A stretch of DNA of 64,000 nucleotides. Source: UBA7803 sp041686955 (lineage in GTDB: Bacteria; Pseudomonadota; Gammaproteobacteria; Pseudomonadales; Azotimanducaceae). Within the stretch, counting starts at the first letter, position 1. Each line of letters starts with the position of its first letter. Positions 26,995 through 37,191 of the stretch are shown one piece after another. Position numbers and translations under genes: made by a program. The stretch lies in assembly GCA_041686955.1 (NCBI GenBank), contig JAWLCV010000014.1, positions 1-64,000 on the forward strand. The letters are read 5' to 3'. The notes beneath the pieces were generated by a model, which did no database searches, had not been told where the DNA came from, and was given only the letters and a program-made list of their open reading frames with translations.

Positions 26995-27702
26995 ATGTCG
27001 CGTTCTTTCATCGGGCGAGCCACCCGGCGCGCCGTCACCCGTACCGCCATGCCCGTTGTCACGGTTCTGCTCCTCGCCACCGCGCCAGCCCCGGCCGCGC
27101 AGGCGGAGACCGCCTACGTCTCCGACGAGCTGGAGATCACCTTCCGATCGTCGCCCTCCAACCGCGCCGAGATCATCAGGATCCTCAGGAGCGGCACCCG
27201 GCTCGAGGTGCTCGAGCGGGATCCGAGCGGCGAGTGGGCGCGGGTCACCAGCCCCAACGGCACCGAGGGTTGGGTACGGGTGCAGTACCTGGCGGATCAG
27301 CCCATCGCGCGGGATCGGCTCGAGGCCGCCAACCGCGAGGTCACCCGGCTGCGGGAATCGGTGACGGAGCTGCGCCAGCGCCTGGAGACGGTGCAGAGCG
27401 AGCGCACCACGGCACAACAGAGCGCCACCGGCCTGACCGGTCAGGTCAGTCAGCTCGAGCAGGAGCTCGCGGAGATCAAGCGGGTCTCCGCCGGCGCCAT
27501 CGAAACCGCCGCGGCCAACCGCCGGCTCGAGGAGCTCAACGCCCGCCTGCGCGACGAGATGACGGCCCTGGTGGAGGAGCGCGACCAGCTACGCAGCAAC
27601 GCCCAGCAGCGCTGGCTGATGATCGGCGGCGGCCTGGTGCTGGTGGGGCTGCTGCTCGGCGCCGTGCTGAAGAGCCGGCCGCGGCGCAGCGCCTGGACCT
27701 GA
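26995..27702 (+). CDS. YgiM-like SH3-domain protein with coiled coil and C-terminal anchor
   Basis: 235 residues. A signal peptide (PVVTVLLLATAPAPAAQAET) is followed by a bacterial SH3 domain (YVSDELEITFRSSPSNRAEI through GTEGWVRVQYL), a coiled coil of about 95 residues (EVTRLRESVTELRQRLETV...) and a C-terminal membrane helix (WLMIGGGLVLVGLLLGAVL) with a basic end. The same order occurs in E. coli YgiM. Likely a periplasmic envelope protein held by its C-terminus. It lies 5 nt after yciB, probably cotranscribed. Confidence 0.85.
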   Translation: MSRSFIGRATRRAVTRTAMPVVTVLLLATAPAPAAQAETAYVSDELEITFRSSPSNRAEIIRILRSGTRLEVLERDPSGEWARVTSPNGTEGWVRVQYLADQPIARDRLEAANREVTRLRESVTELRQRLETVQSERTTAQQSATGLTGQVSQLEQELAEIKRVSAGAIETAAANRRLEELNARLRDEMTALVEERDQLRSNAQQRWLMIGGGLVLVGLLLGAVLKSRPRRSAWT

Positions 27703-27728
27703 GGCCTGAACCCGACGGAGGCAGAGCC

Positions 27729-28499
27729 ATGACCGTCCTCAGCGTGAACCTGAACAAAGTTGCGCTGGTCCGCAACGCCCGGGGCGGCGACACCCCCAGC
27801 GTCCTCGATGCCGCGCGCACCGCGCTGGCAGCGGGTGCGGCGGGCATCACCGTGCACCCCCGGCCCGATCAGCGGCACATCCGGCCCGACGACGTGCTGA
27901 AGCTGGCCGAGCTGGTCCGCCAGTACCCGGGCATCGAGCTGAACATCGAGGGCAACCCGTTCGCGGGGCCCCGGGACGACGGCTATCCCGGCTTCGACGC
28001 CCTGGTGGATGGGGCACGCCCGCACCAGGCGACCCTGGTGCCGGACACCGACAACCAGCTCACCTCCGATCACGGCTGGGACCTCAGCGGCGACAACAGC
28101 CGTTTGCAGGCGGCCATCGCCCGCTACCAGGATCTGGGGGCGCGGGTGAGTCTGTTCATGGACCCGGTGGCCGAGCAGATCGACGGCGCCAAGGCCTGCG
28201 GCGCCGATCGCATCGAGCTCTACACCGGCCCCTTTGCCGAGGAGGTGTGGGCCCGGGGGATCGACCACCCGGACAGCCTGGCCATGCTCGAGCGCTACCG
28301 GAAGGCGGCCCGCCACGCCGTGAGCATCGGCCTAGGCGTCAATGCGGGGCACGACCTCGACCTGACGAATCTGCCCCTGTTCCGCCGCATTCACGAGGTG
28401 GCGGAAGTATCCATCGGCCACGCGCTCATCAGCGACGCGCTGAACATGGGGCTCGAGACGGCGGTGAGGCGCTACCTGGCCGCGCTGAAGGAGGATTGA
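27729..28499 (+). CDS. pdxJ: Pyridoxine 5'-phosphate synthase
   Basis: 256 residues. LSVNLNKVALVRNARGG and GITVHPRPDQRHIRPDDV are PdxJ signatures; the TIM barrel carries NIEGNP, TLVPDTDNQLTSDHGWD and GLGVNAGHDLDLTNL with the catalytic histidine. It condenses deoxyxylulose phosphate with an amino-acetone phosphate in vitamin B6 synthesis. ATG at 27729, 26 nt after the YgiM-like gene. Confidence 0.97.
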   Translation: MTVLSVNLNKVALVRNARGGDTPSVLDAARTALAAGAAGITVHPRPDQRHIRPDDVLKLAELVRQYPGIELNIEGNPFAGPRDDGYPGFDALVDGARPHQATLVPDTDNQLTSDHGWDLSGDNSRLQAAIARYQDLGARVSLFMDPVAEQIDGAKACGADRIELYTGPFAEEVWARGIDHPDSLAMLERYRKAARHAVSIGLGVNAGHDLDLTNLPLFRRIHEVAEVSIGHALISDALNMGLETAVRRYLAALKED

Positions 28500-28503
28500 G
28501 CGG

Positions 28504-29094
28504 ATGAAGAAGCACCAGAGCTGCCGGCCCGTCCGGCACGCCGCCCGGATCGCCCTCTTGTGCACGCTGCTCGCCGGCACCGCTCCGGCGCTGGCCGGCG
28601 ACGAGGTGCCCCGGGTGCGCCTCGCCACCACCCTGGGGGACATCGACCTGGAGCTCCTGCCGGAGCAGGCGCCGCGAACCGTCGAGAACTTTCTCGAGCT
28701 GGTGGACCAGGGCTTCTACGACGGTTTGATCTTCCACCGGGTGCTGGCCAACTTCGTGATTCAGGCGGGGGGCTACGACGCCGACATGAACTACCGGGAG
28801 CCGCCGGGCACCGTGCCCAACGAATCGTTCAACGGCTTGCGCAACCGCAAGGGCACCGTGGCCATGGCGCGTCAGTCGGACCCGGACTCCGCGAACGCCC
28901 AGTTCTACATCAACGTCAACGACAACGCCCACTTAGACGCCCAGCCGGGGCAGCCGGGGTACACGGTGTTCGGCCGCGTGGTCGACGGCATGGACGTGGT
29001 CACGGAGATCGAGCTGACGGACACCCACGTGGCCCACGGCATGGCCGGCGTGCCCGAGACTCCGGTGGTGATCGAGGCGGTCCGCCGCCTCTAG
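28504..29094 (+). CDS. Periplasmic cyclophilin-type peptidyl-prolyl isomerase
   Basis: 196 residues. A signal peptide (RIALLCTLLAGTAPALAGD) precedes a complete cyclophilin domain: TTLGDIDLELLPEQAP, GFYDGLIFHRVLANFVIQAGG with the catalytic arginine, and SANAQFYINVNDN. Equivalent to PpiA. It begins 4 nt after pdxJ with GGAT upstream, so pdxJ and this gene are cotranscribed. A hairpin follows the stop. Confidence 0.92.
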   Translation: MKKHQSCRPVRHAARIALLCTLLAGTAPALAGDEVPRVRLATTLGDIDLELLPEQAPRTVENFLELVDQGFYDGLIFHRVLANFVIQAGGYDADMNYREPPGTVPNESFNGLRNRKGTVAMARQSDPDSANAQFYINVNDNAHLDAQPGQPGYTVFGRVVDGMDVVTEIELTDTHVAHGMAGVPETPVVIEAVRRL

Positions 29095-29095
29095 C

Positions 29096-29116
29096 GCCCG
29101 CACGGCGCCTGCGGGC
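29096..29116 (+). terminator. Hairpin after the cyclophilin gene
   Basis: GCCCGCA (29096-29102) and TGCGGGC (29110-29116) form a perfect 7-bp stem around a 7-base loop, two bases after the stop codon. There is no T-run, so termination efficiency is uncertain. Confidence 0.5.
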
Positions 29117-29121
29117 TGCCG

Positions 29122-29151
29122 TTCACAGAGCTCGGTACGGGCAGGTATGAT
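29122..29151 (+). promoter_or_regulatory. Candidate promoter of the cold-shock-domain gene
   Basis: TTCACA at 29122-29127 and TATGAT at 29146-29151, separated by 18 bp, about 25 nt upstream of the ATG at 29176. This is one of the better sigma70-like pairs in the window and would also serve argS. Confidence 0.5.
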
Positions 29152-29175
29152 GGCGGGCTTTTAGCGGACATCGCC

Positions 29176-29727
29176 ATGAGGACCCTGTTCATCGCCGCAG
29201 TGAGCGCCCTGTTCTTCGCCGCGCTCGTCACCGAGCTCACCCGACGCCTGTGGCCCGATGATTACTTCGCCCTGCTGCTGCTCACCTTCGTCGCCTTGTT
29301 GCTGTCGGGGCTTCTCAATCTGCGCCTCGCCGGTCTGTTCCCGGCCGCGACTGCGCAACGCCCCGCCCCCCGCGGCGAGCGCCGCGAGCCCGCCCGGGAA
29401 CGCGGCACACGCGCCGGCAGGGGCGGTAACGGCCGCGGCCGGGCGCCGGCCAAAGCACAACGGCCACGCCCCGAGCCCGCCCCCGCGAGCGCCGGACCGA
29501 GGGAGTCCGGCACGGTGAAGTGGTTCAACCGCACCAAGGGATTCGGCTTCGTGATTCGCGAGTCCGGCGAAGAGATCTTCGTGCACCAGCGCTCCATTCG
29601 CGCCACCGGCGACGGCGACCAGCGCCGGCGCCCGGCCCTGCACGACGGCCAGAAAGTCACCTTCGTGGTGGCGGACCGGGAGAAGGGCCTGCAGGCGGAA
29701 GACGTGGTACCGGCCGACCAGGACTGA
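29176..29727 (+). CDS. Membrane-anchored cold-shock-domain protein
   Basis: 183 residues. Two N-terminal membrane helices ([18 protein letters not shown] and [19 protein letters not shown]) are followed by a 55-residue linker rich in Arg, Pro, Ala and Gly, and a C-terminal cold-shock domain with both nucleic-acid-binding motifs ([25 protein letters not shown]). Ordinary CspA proteins are 70 residues with no anchor. The topology predicts the RNA-binding domain in the cytoplasm beside the membrane. It ends 4 nt before argS and probably shares its mRNA. Not a member I can name. Confidence 0.85.
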   Translation: MRTLFIAAVSALFFAALVTELTRRLWPDDYFALLLLTFVALLLSGLLNLRLAGLFPAATAQRPAPRGERREPARERGTRAGRGGNGRGRAPAKAQRPRPEPAPASAGPRESGTVKWFNRTKGFGFVIRESGEEIFVHQRSIRATGDGDQRRRPALHDGQKVTFVVADREKGLQAEDVVPADQD

Positions 29728-29731
29728 TCCG

Positions 29732-31435
<1,704 letters not shown>

Positions 31436-31448
31436 ATCAGCGCCCGCG

Positions 31449-32384
31449 TCAATCCACCCACCGGGCCGCACCGAAGCCGGTGCGCCCGAAGCCGTTGCCG
31501 TTGTAGATCATGAACAGCTGACCGCTGTGGTCGATCACGTGCGGGTAGCACAGCATCTGCGCGTCCCAGCCGTCGCTGGACACGTCGATGCCTGCCCGAC
31601 CGTCCAGGCGCCTCCACTGGATGCCGTCCGCCGATTCAGCGTACCCGATCCGATAGCTGCGCGCCGGGTCGGTCCGGTAGTTTCGTGCGTGACGGTGGGA
31701 ATACCACATGCGGTACCCGTTCAGGTCACGGAGCACGCTCGCCTTCACCAGCCCGCCCTCATCGGCGGAGGCGTAATCGATGGCCACGGTGCCTTCCCGA
31801 ACCCAGTTGATGCCGTCGGACGACTCCGCGTACTTGATGTTGTAGAAGGGCTCCGGGCGACCGTCGATCACCTCCCACTTCGTGCAGGAAAGATACCAGT
31901 TCTTCCAGGTCCCACCCTCCACCAGCACACAGGAGGTGCCCGTGAAGTAAGGCTCCACGACCGTCGGGCTGAAGATGGGGCCGGTGGAATACTTGCGGAA
32001 GGTTCTGCCGCCATCCTCGGAGACGGCGAGGCCGATGGAGTTGTGGTAAGGGACGGTGTTACGCACCGTCCAACCGATGTAGTAAAGATACTTCCGCTGG
32101 TCGTAGTCGACGACCCAGGATGGCATGACCCCGCAATCGTCGAAGGTGCCGATTTCCCCGAGCGGGAGAATCGGCTCGGGATGCACGTAAAGAACCCGAG
32201 TGGGATTGCCCGCCTGGACCTCGATGAAACTCGTGTGGGTGCGGCTTTCGCCGTCTCGCGTGCCGTAGTAGATCCGCCACCGCGACTCGCCGCTGGCATC
32301 CACCACCGGAACCTGCGCGTGGGACACGTTCCAGCCCTGCTCTGCCGCCGGACAGAAGACGTGGCCGAGTTTCTGCCAGGGCAT
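31449..32384 (-). CDS. Beta-propeller glycosidase-like protein of surface-polysaccharide loci
   Basis: 311 residues. Repeated blade-like segments (RIYYGTRDGESRTHTSFI, KYLYYIGWTVRNTVPYHNSI, IKYAESSDGINWVREG, RIGYAESADGIQWRRLDG) indicate a five-bladed GH43/GH32-like propeller. There is no signal peptide, so it would act in the cytoplasm. Families of this kind occur in O-antigen and glycan loci, with unknown catalytic role; GTFDDCGVMPSWV and YNGNGFGRTGFG are strongly conserved in my memory of the family, but I cannot assign an activity. It diverges from the FemAB-like gene, with 160 bp between. Confidence 0.75.
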   Translation of the reverse strand: MPWQKLGHVFCPAAEQGWNVSHAQVPVVDASGESRWRIYYGTRDGESRTHTSFIEVQAGNPTRVLYVHPEPILPLGEIGTFDDCGVMPSWVVDYDQRKYLYYIGWTVRNTVPYHNSIGLAVSEDGGRTFRKYSTGPIFSPTVVEPYFTGTSCVLVEGGTWKNWYLSCTKWEVIDGRPEPFYNIKYAESSDGINWVREGTVAIDYASADEGGLVKASVLRDLNGYRMWYSHRHARNYRTDPARSYRIGYAESADGIQWRRLDGRAGIDVSSDGWDAQMLCYPHVIDHSGQLFMIYNGNGFGRTGFGAARWVD

Positions 32385-32544
32385 ACTGCCTCCCCGAAAA
32401 CGACTGCGCCCGTTCCCGATTCAGATCGAGGCAACGTTGACCCAATGCTGGCGGGCCATCATTGCCGCACCTCAATGGACACGGCAGCGAGCAGCGCCGC
32501 GTGTGCTACGGTGGTGTCAGCGTCAGTTGTATCGACGGTTAAAT

Positions 32545-33492
32545 GTGAAGTCAGAGCCTCCGACGCACCCGCAGCGGGCACCGGCCGGCGATTCCGGTTA
32601 CCAGAGTCGAGACTACGCCGCTGCTTTTCAAGAGATCGGCACGCCTCATGAGCTACGGCACAGCGGCGGGTGGCTGCTTGTCCGACCCGTGCCGGGGACC
32701 GACCTGCAGGATCTCATGGGCCCTTACCCGCTGTTCTCCTGTCGCGACTGGTCCGCCCTGCGCGAGGACATCGAGGCGGCGGCGGAGCGCTTCGTCTGCG
32801 TTCACCTGGTCACCGACCCGTTCGGAAACTACGCGGCCGAGGATTTAGGGCGATGCTTCCCCGACGTGTGCCGGCCGTTCAAGCAACACGTGGTCGTCGA
32901 CCTGCAGCGCTCACCTCCGTCCAGCGTCTCCGGGCACCACCGCCGTTACGCCGGCAAGGCCCTCAGGGAACTGCGGGTGGAGGTCTGCCATGAGCCCGCG
33001 TCCGACCTCGCAACCTGGGTCGATCTTTACGGCAACCTGATGTCCCGGCGGGGGATACGCGGACTTGCCACCTTCTCGGAGGAGAGTTTCGCCCGCCAGC
33101 TTCGCGTCCCAGGGCTGGTAGCCATGCGCGCCACGCAGGGAGATGTCGTCGTGGGCATGGTGCTGTGGTACCTGCGCGGATCCGTCGGCTACTACCATCT
33201 GGGCGCATGCAGCGAACGCGGCTACCGAAGTTGGGCATCGTTCGGCATCTTCTGGACGGCCATCGAGTACTTCTCCGGACGTCTCGAGTGGTTGGACCTC
33301 GGCGGCGCGGCAGGTGCTCGAGGGTGTGCCGACGACGGTTTGTGGCGCTTCAAATCGGGGTGGTCCAGGACGACGCGAACCGCGTACCTTTGTGGGCGGG
33401 TTCTCGACCGCGGCGCCTACCGCAGGCTAACCATAGCGAGGCCCCTCGATGGGGGTTACTTCCCAGCCTACCGCGCAGGGGAGTTCGAATAG
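32545..33492 (+). CDS. FemAB/GNAT-like N-acyltransferase
   Basis: About 315 residues from GTG at 32545; an ATG at 32437 is possible but the added residues look non-coding. The C-terminal half resembles the GNAT fold of FemAB or BioF2-like transferases: HRRYAGKALRELRVEV, MSRRGIRGLATFSEESFARQL, VVGMVLWYLRGSVGYYHLGA and YFSGRLEWLDLGGAAG. Such proteins add acyl or aminoacyl groups to amino-sugars or peptides. Codons are a little less GC-biased than in flanking genes. Its partner is the acetyltransferase 36 nt downstream. Confidence 0.72.
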   Translation: MKSEPPTHPQRAPAGDSGYQSRDYAAAFQEIGTPHELRHSGGWLLVRPVPGTDLQDLMGPYPLFSCRDWSALREDIEAAAERFVCVHLVTDPFGNYAAEDLGRCFPDVCRPFKQHVVVDLQRSPPSSVSGHHRRYAGKALRELRVEVCHEPASDLATWVDLYGNLMSRRGIRGLATFSEESFARQLRVPGLVAMRATQGDVVVGMVLWYLRGSVGYYHLGACSERGYRSWASFGIFWTAIEYFSGRLEWLDLGGAAGARGCADDGLWRFKSGWSRTTRTAYLCGRVLDRGAYRRLTIARPLDGGYFPAYRAGEFE

Positions 33493-33528
33493 CTCGGAAA
33501 GCGATCCGATCAACAAGGGAGGTGCGAG

Positions 33529-34191
33529 ATGGCCAAGGTAGTGCTGTTCGGGCTGCGCGACATCGCATCGCTCGCCCACTTCTACCTGACGCACGACAGC
33601 AAGCATGAGGTCGTTGGGTTCACGGTCAACGAAGCCTATCTGCCGAAGGAACGGCAGTTCGAGGGTAAGCCGGTGGTTGCGTTCGAAGAAGTCACCGCGC
33701 ACTACCCGCCGGGCGACTTCAGCTTTTTCGCGCCCATGTCCGAACGGAAGATGAATCGGCAGCGGGCGGAGATCTATCAGCAGGCGAAGAATCTGGGGTA
33801 CCCGTTCATTAGCTATGTGAGCTCCCGCGCCACCGTATTTCCCGAGGCGCGCATCGGCGAGAACTGCTTCATTCTCGAAGACAACACCATTCAGCCGTTC
33901 ACCCCCATCGGTGACGACGTGGTTCTCTGGAGCGGCAACCACATCGGCCACCACGGCCTGATCAAGGACCACGTGTTCTTCACGTCTCAGGTGACGCTCT
34001 CCGGCCATTGCATCGTGGAGCCGTACTGCTTCTTCGGGGTCAACTCGACCATTCGCGACGGCACCCATCTTGCTGAGGGCACCCTGGTGGCCATGTCCGC
34101 CTGCATCGTCAAAGACACGGACCCGTGGGGGGTCTACATGGGCATTCCCGCCGGCAAAGGGTCGAAGAGCAGCCGGGACGTCGACCTATGA
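33529..34191 (+). CDS. Left-handed beta-helix sugar O/N-acetyltransferase (PglD/NeuD type)
   Basis: 220 residues with a strong GGGAGG ribosome-binding site. An N-terminal Rossmann-like part (KVVLFGLRDIASLAHFYL, VVGFTVNEAYLPK) binds a sugar nucleotide or acts as a docking domain, and hexapeptide repeats (TVFPEARIGENCFILEDN, GDDVVLWSGNHIGHHGLI, HCIVEPYCFFGVNSTI) form the acetyl-CoA-binding beta-helix. The catalytic histidine is probably in NHIGHH. Most likely it acetylates a nucleotide-linked or lipid-linked sugar. Third gene of the 31.4-34.2 kb cassette. Confidence 0.85.
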   Translation: MAKVVLFGLRDIASLAHFYLTHDSKHEVVGFTVNEAYLPKERQFEGKPVVAFEEVTAHYPPGDFSFFAPMSERKMNRQRAEIYQQAKNLGYPFISYVSSRATVFPEARIGENCFILEDNTIQPFTPIGDDVVLWSGNHIGHHGLIKDHVFFTSQVTLSGHCIVEPYCFFGVNSTIRDGTHLAEGTLVAMSACIVKDTDPWGVYMGIPAGKGSKSSRDVDL

Positions 34192-34219
34192 GTTGCATCC
34201 GCACGGCTCTTGCAGCAGC

Positions 34220-35542
34220 TCACGTCTCGAGCAATGCCCGGGCGACGAGGAAGTAGACCAGCAGCCCGCTGGCGTCGACGATGGTGGTGACGAAAGGGGC
34301 GCTCACGACCGCCGGGTCCACCCCCAGCCGCTGGGCCGCCAGGGGCATCAGCGATCCCACCACGGCGGCCAGCGTGCACACCACCACCATGGTCAGGGCC
34401 ACCACCGTGGCCATCTCCCAACCGAACACGGCGCCGACCACCAGGAACGCTGCGGCCGCCAGGGTGGCGCCCATGAGCGTGCCCACCCCCGCTTCCCGCA
34501 GCCCGACCCGGAAGAAATCGCCGGCGCGCACGTCGTCGATGGCCACGGCCCGGACGATGGTGGTGGCGGACTGGGCGCCGGTGTTGCCGCCGATGCCGAT
34601 CAACAGCGGAATGAACAGGGCCAGGGATACCACCCGCTCCAGGGTGGTCTCGAACGCCGCCAGCACGTTCACGGTGAGGATGGCGGCGAGCGCCAGCAGC
34701 GACAGCCACACCACCCGGCTCTTCACCAGTTCCAAGGTCGACACCGAAAAGTAGGGCCGGCGCAACGGCTCCGCGGCGCCGGTGCGCGCCACGTCCTCGG
34801 TCTCCTCCATGCGCAGCACGTCCATGGCATCGTCCACGGTGACGACGCCCACCAGCCGGTCGCCGGCCTCCACCACGGCCACCGCCAGCAGATCCGCGTC
34901 CTGAATGTAGCGGGCGACCACTTCCTGGTCGACGTCCACCGGGAACGCGTCCGGGCGCGGCTCGCACACCTCGGTGATACGGTCGCCGAGCTCCGCCATC
35001 ACCAGGTCCTCCAGGGTCACGGCGCCCTGGAAGCGCATGTCCCCATCGACCATGGGCAGGTAGTAGACGGTCTCCGCCTCAGGCCCCTGGCGGCGCACCT
35101 CGGACAATGCCTCGGCCACGGACATGTCGGGGCGCAGAGCGACGAAGTGCGGGCTCATGATCCGCCCGGCGCTCTCGGGCGGGTACTGGAACAGCAGGGT
35201 GGTGGCGCTCCGGTCGGACGCCGACAGCAGGCCGAGGAGCCGCTCTGCGCTCGGGGCCGGCAATTCGCCCAGCACCCGGACCCGGTCGTCCGGTTCCAGG
35301 GCCCGGAACAGGTGCCCGGCGGCGTCAGTGTCCATGGCGTCCAGCATCTGCGCCTGAACCACCGGCTCGAGTCGGCAGAACACGTCGAGCACGCGTTTCG
35401 GGTCGAGCGCGTCGAGCACAGCCTCGCGCCGGCCGGGCTCGGCCCGGTCCACCTCGGCGGCGATCTCCACGGGCCCGGACGCTTCCGTCCAGGCGCGAAG
35501 CTCCTCTCCATCGTCGGCTGGCACCGGACTGCCTCTGGCCAT
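34220..35542 (-). CDS. mgtE: Magnesium transporter MgtE
   Basis: 440 residues. An N-terminal helical domain (to about 125), a pair of CBS domains (SPHFVALRPDMSVAEAL; AFPVDVDQEVVARYIQDADLL) and five C-terminal membrane helices (VVWLSLLALAAILTVNVL, RVVSLALFIPLLIGIGGNTG...) match the whole MgtE. GIGGNTGAQS is the ion-pore signature. The N and CBS domains sense cytosolic Mg2+ and gate the channel. It is convergent with the acetyltransferase gene, 28 nt apart. Confidence 0.95.
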   Translation of the reverse strand: MARGSPVPADDGEELRAWTEASGPVEIAAEVDRAEPGRREAVLDALDPKRVLDVFCRLEPVVQAQMLDAMDTDAAGHLFRALEPDDRVRVLGELPAPSAERLLGLLSASDRSATTLLFQYPPESAGRIMSPHFVALRPDMSVAEALSEVRRQGPEAETVYYLPMVDGDMRFQGAVTLEDLVMAELGDRITEVCEPRPDAFPVDVDQEVVARYIQDADLLAVAVVEAGDRLVGVVTVDDAMDVLRMEETEDVARTGAAEPLRRPYFSVSTLELVKSRVVWLSLLALAAILTVNVLAAFETTLERVVSLALFIPLLIGIGGNTGAQSATTIVRAVAIDDVRAGDFFRVGLREAGVGTLMGATLAAAAFLVVGAVFGWEMATVVALTMVVVCTLAAVVGSLMPLAAQRLGVDPAVVSAPFVTTIVDASGLLVYFLVARALLET

Positions 35543-35702
35543 GCTCCGCCCTCCATCGCCGCCGGGTGGTCGGTGAAACGCAAGCCTAGCCCACGGCGAA
35601 CGGCGGGCAAAGCATAGGGGGAATGTGGGTCAGAGGTTCGCCGCGGCGGCCCAGGGCGGCTCAGGGCGGGGCCATGGGGCCCCGGGCGGGGGGCGGCCCC
35701 GG

Positions 35703-35723
35703 GCGGGGCCGCTTTGGCCCCGC
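35703..35723 (-). terminator. Hairpin after the desaturase gene
   Basis: GCGGGGCC (35703-35710) and GGCCCCGC (35716-35723) form a perfect 8-bp stem with loop GCTTT, 14 nt after the minus-strand desaturase stop. More G/C-run palindromes (such as GGGGCCATGGGGCCCC) follow as far as about 35660 and lie upstream of mgtE. No T-run. Confidence 0.55.
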
Positions 35724-35736
35724 GCTGGGGGAGGGA

Positions 35737-36939
35737 TCAGGTCCGGGCGAGCTGGGGCATGGAGTAGCTGCGGATCTCCTCGACGAAGTCCTTCAGCGCC
35801 TGGATGCCGGAGGCTTCGGCGTCCAGACACCAGGCCTTGAGCTCGTTCAGGAGCTCCTCGGCGCCGTGGCTGCGCTTGGTCCACACCGCCTGAAGACGCT
35901 GCTTGAACTCGTAGATGGTCTGCAGCTTGGGGCTGGTGTCGAGCAACTCGACGATCTGATCCTTGCCCGCTTCGTCCACCAGGGAGTCGTCACGGCACAG
36001 CGCCCGCTTGGCGGTGCGCACCACGCTGCGGCGGACGTTGCCGGCGCGGGCCAGCTCCTGCTCCACCAGCGGCGATACCACGTCCTCGGCGTACTTGGCC
36101 ATCACCCGGAAGCGGTCGTTGAGCACCGCCCAGGCAGTATCCGCGTCCAGCACCCGCTTGCCCGGCACCTTGGCCACCACGGGGCCGGTGCTGCGGGCCT
36201 TGGCCAGGCCCAGCATCTCGAACAGTCGGATGTACAGCCAGCCGATGTCGAACTCCCAGGACTTCTGCGACAGCTTCGCGGAGTTCGGATAGGTGTGGTG
36301 GTTGTTGTGCAGCTCTTCGCCGCCGATGAGGATGCCCCAGGGCAGGATGTTGCGGGAGGCGTCGTGGCACTCGAAGTTGCGATACCCCCAGTAGTGGCCG
36401 ATGCCGTTGATCACCCCGGCGGCGAACACCGGGATCCACAGCATCTGCACCGCCCAGACCGACAGGCCGACGACCCCGAACAGGGCCACGTTGGCCACCA
36501 GCAGCAGGCTCACCCCGAGGACGGTGAAACGGGAATAGACGTTACGCTCCACCCAGTCGTCCGGGGTGCCGGCGCCGAAGCGCTCCAGGGTCTCGGGTAC
36601 CGCGGCGGCCCGATACACCTCGGCGCCTTCCCAGAAGATCTTCTTGATGCCTTGAGTCTGCGGACTGTGGGGGTCGTCCTCGGTCTCGCAGGTGGCGTGG
36701 TGCTTGCGGTGAATGGCCGTCCACTCCTTGGTGTTCATGCCCGTGGTCAACCACAGCCAGAACCGGAAGAAGTGCTTCAGAACGGGATGCAGCTCCACCG
36801 CCCGGTGAGCCGAATGGCGGTGCAGGTACACGGTCACCCCGACGATGGTGATGTGGGTGACGACGAGGGTGTAGATGACGAGTTGGAGGGCGGAAAGTTG
36901 CCAGAGCCCGTTGCTGAGCCAATCGAGAATCGCAGTCAC
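35737..36939 (-). CDS. Membrane acyl-CoA / acyl-lipid delta-9 fatty-acid desaturase
   Basis: 400 residues from GTG at 36939, with AAGGAG upstream. The three histidine boxes that bind the diiron centre are present: HRHSAHR (about 41), HRKHHA (about 78) and HNNHH (about 208). Four membrane segments surround them. Unlike plain desaturases it carries about 150 extra C-terminal residues after the last box (a helical region ending in SMPQLART), as in DesB/DesC of Pseudomonas. It inserts a double bond in membrane lipid acyl chains. Tandem palindromes lie 45-75 bp upstream of the start. Confidence 0.92.
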   Translation of the reverse strand: MTAILDWLSNGLWQLSALQLVIYTLVVTHITIVGVTVYLHRHSAHRAVELHPVLKHFFRFWLWLTTGMNTKEWTAIHRKHHATCETEDDPHSPQTQGIKKIFWEGAEVYRAAAVPETLERFGAGTPDDWVERNVYSRFTVLGVSLLLVANVALFGVVGLSVWAVQMLWIPVFAAGVINGIGHYWGYRNFECHDASRNILPWGILIGGEELHNNHHTYPNSAKLSQKSWEFDIGWLYIRLFEMLGLAKARSTGPVVAKVPGKRVLDADTAWAVLNDRFRVMAKYAEDVVSPLVEQELARAGNVRRSVVRTAKRALCRDDSLVDEAGKDQIVELLDTSPKLQTIYEFKQRLQAVWTKRSHGAEELLNELKAWCLDAEASGIQALKDFVEEIRSYSMPQLART

Positions 36940-36983
36940 TATCAGGAATCTCCTTGCAGCGGTATCACCGCCGGTAACAGAAG

Positions 36984-37013
36984 GTTGCGTCGCAACCCGT
37001 TGCTCCGCAACCC
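36984..37013. promoter_or_regulatory. Two tandem operator-like palindromes upstream of the desaturase
   Basis: GTTGCGTCGCAACCC and GTTGCTCCGCAACCC are adjacent 15-bp units, each containing GTTGC-N3-GCAAC. They sit 45-75 bp upstream of the desaturase start, where a repressor or activator would bind; a TTGTCA (-35-like, minus strand, 37032-37027) lies just further upstream. A further half-site-like GCAACCCGC occurs around 37115. The 15-bp spacing places the sites about 1.4 helical turns apart. Confidence 0.55.
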
Positions 37014-37191
37014 GTCGCGCGGCATTGTGACAACTGCATCCGGAAAAAACTACCGTAGAGACCCGCGGATGCCGGCGTCATTGATTGGAGTTAACAAACC
37101 GTGAAAAGTTTAGTAGCAACCCGCAATCGGTCCTGTGACAGGGGTCGAAAGCCGAGGACACCGGCCCCGCAGTCAGTGAAGTAGAGGCAAG

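Noticed and set aside
36940..37191. Small peptide or RNA in the desaturase-sulfurtransferase gap
   Set aside because: No open frame with a ribosome-binding site and no tRNA-like fold seen; only the palindromes stand out.
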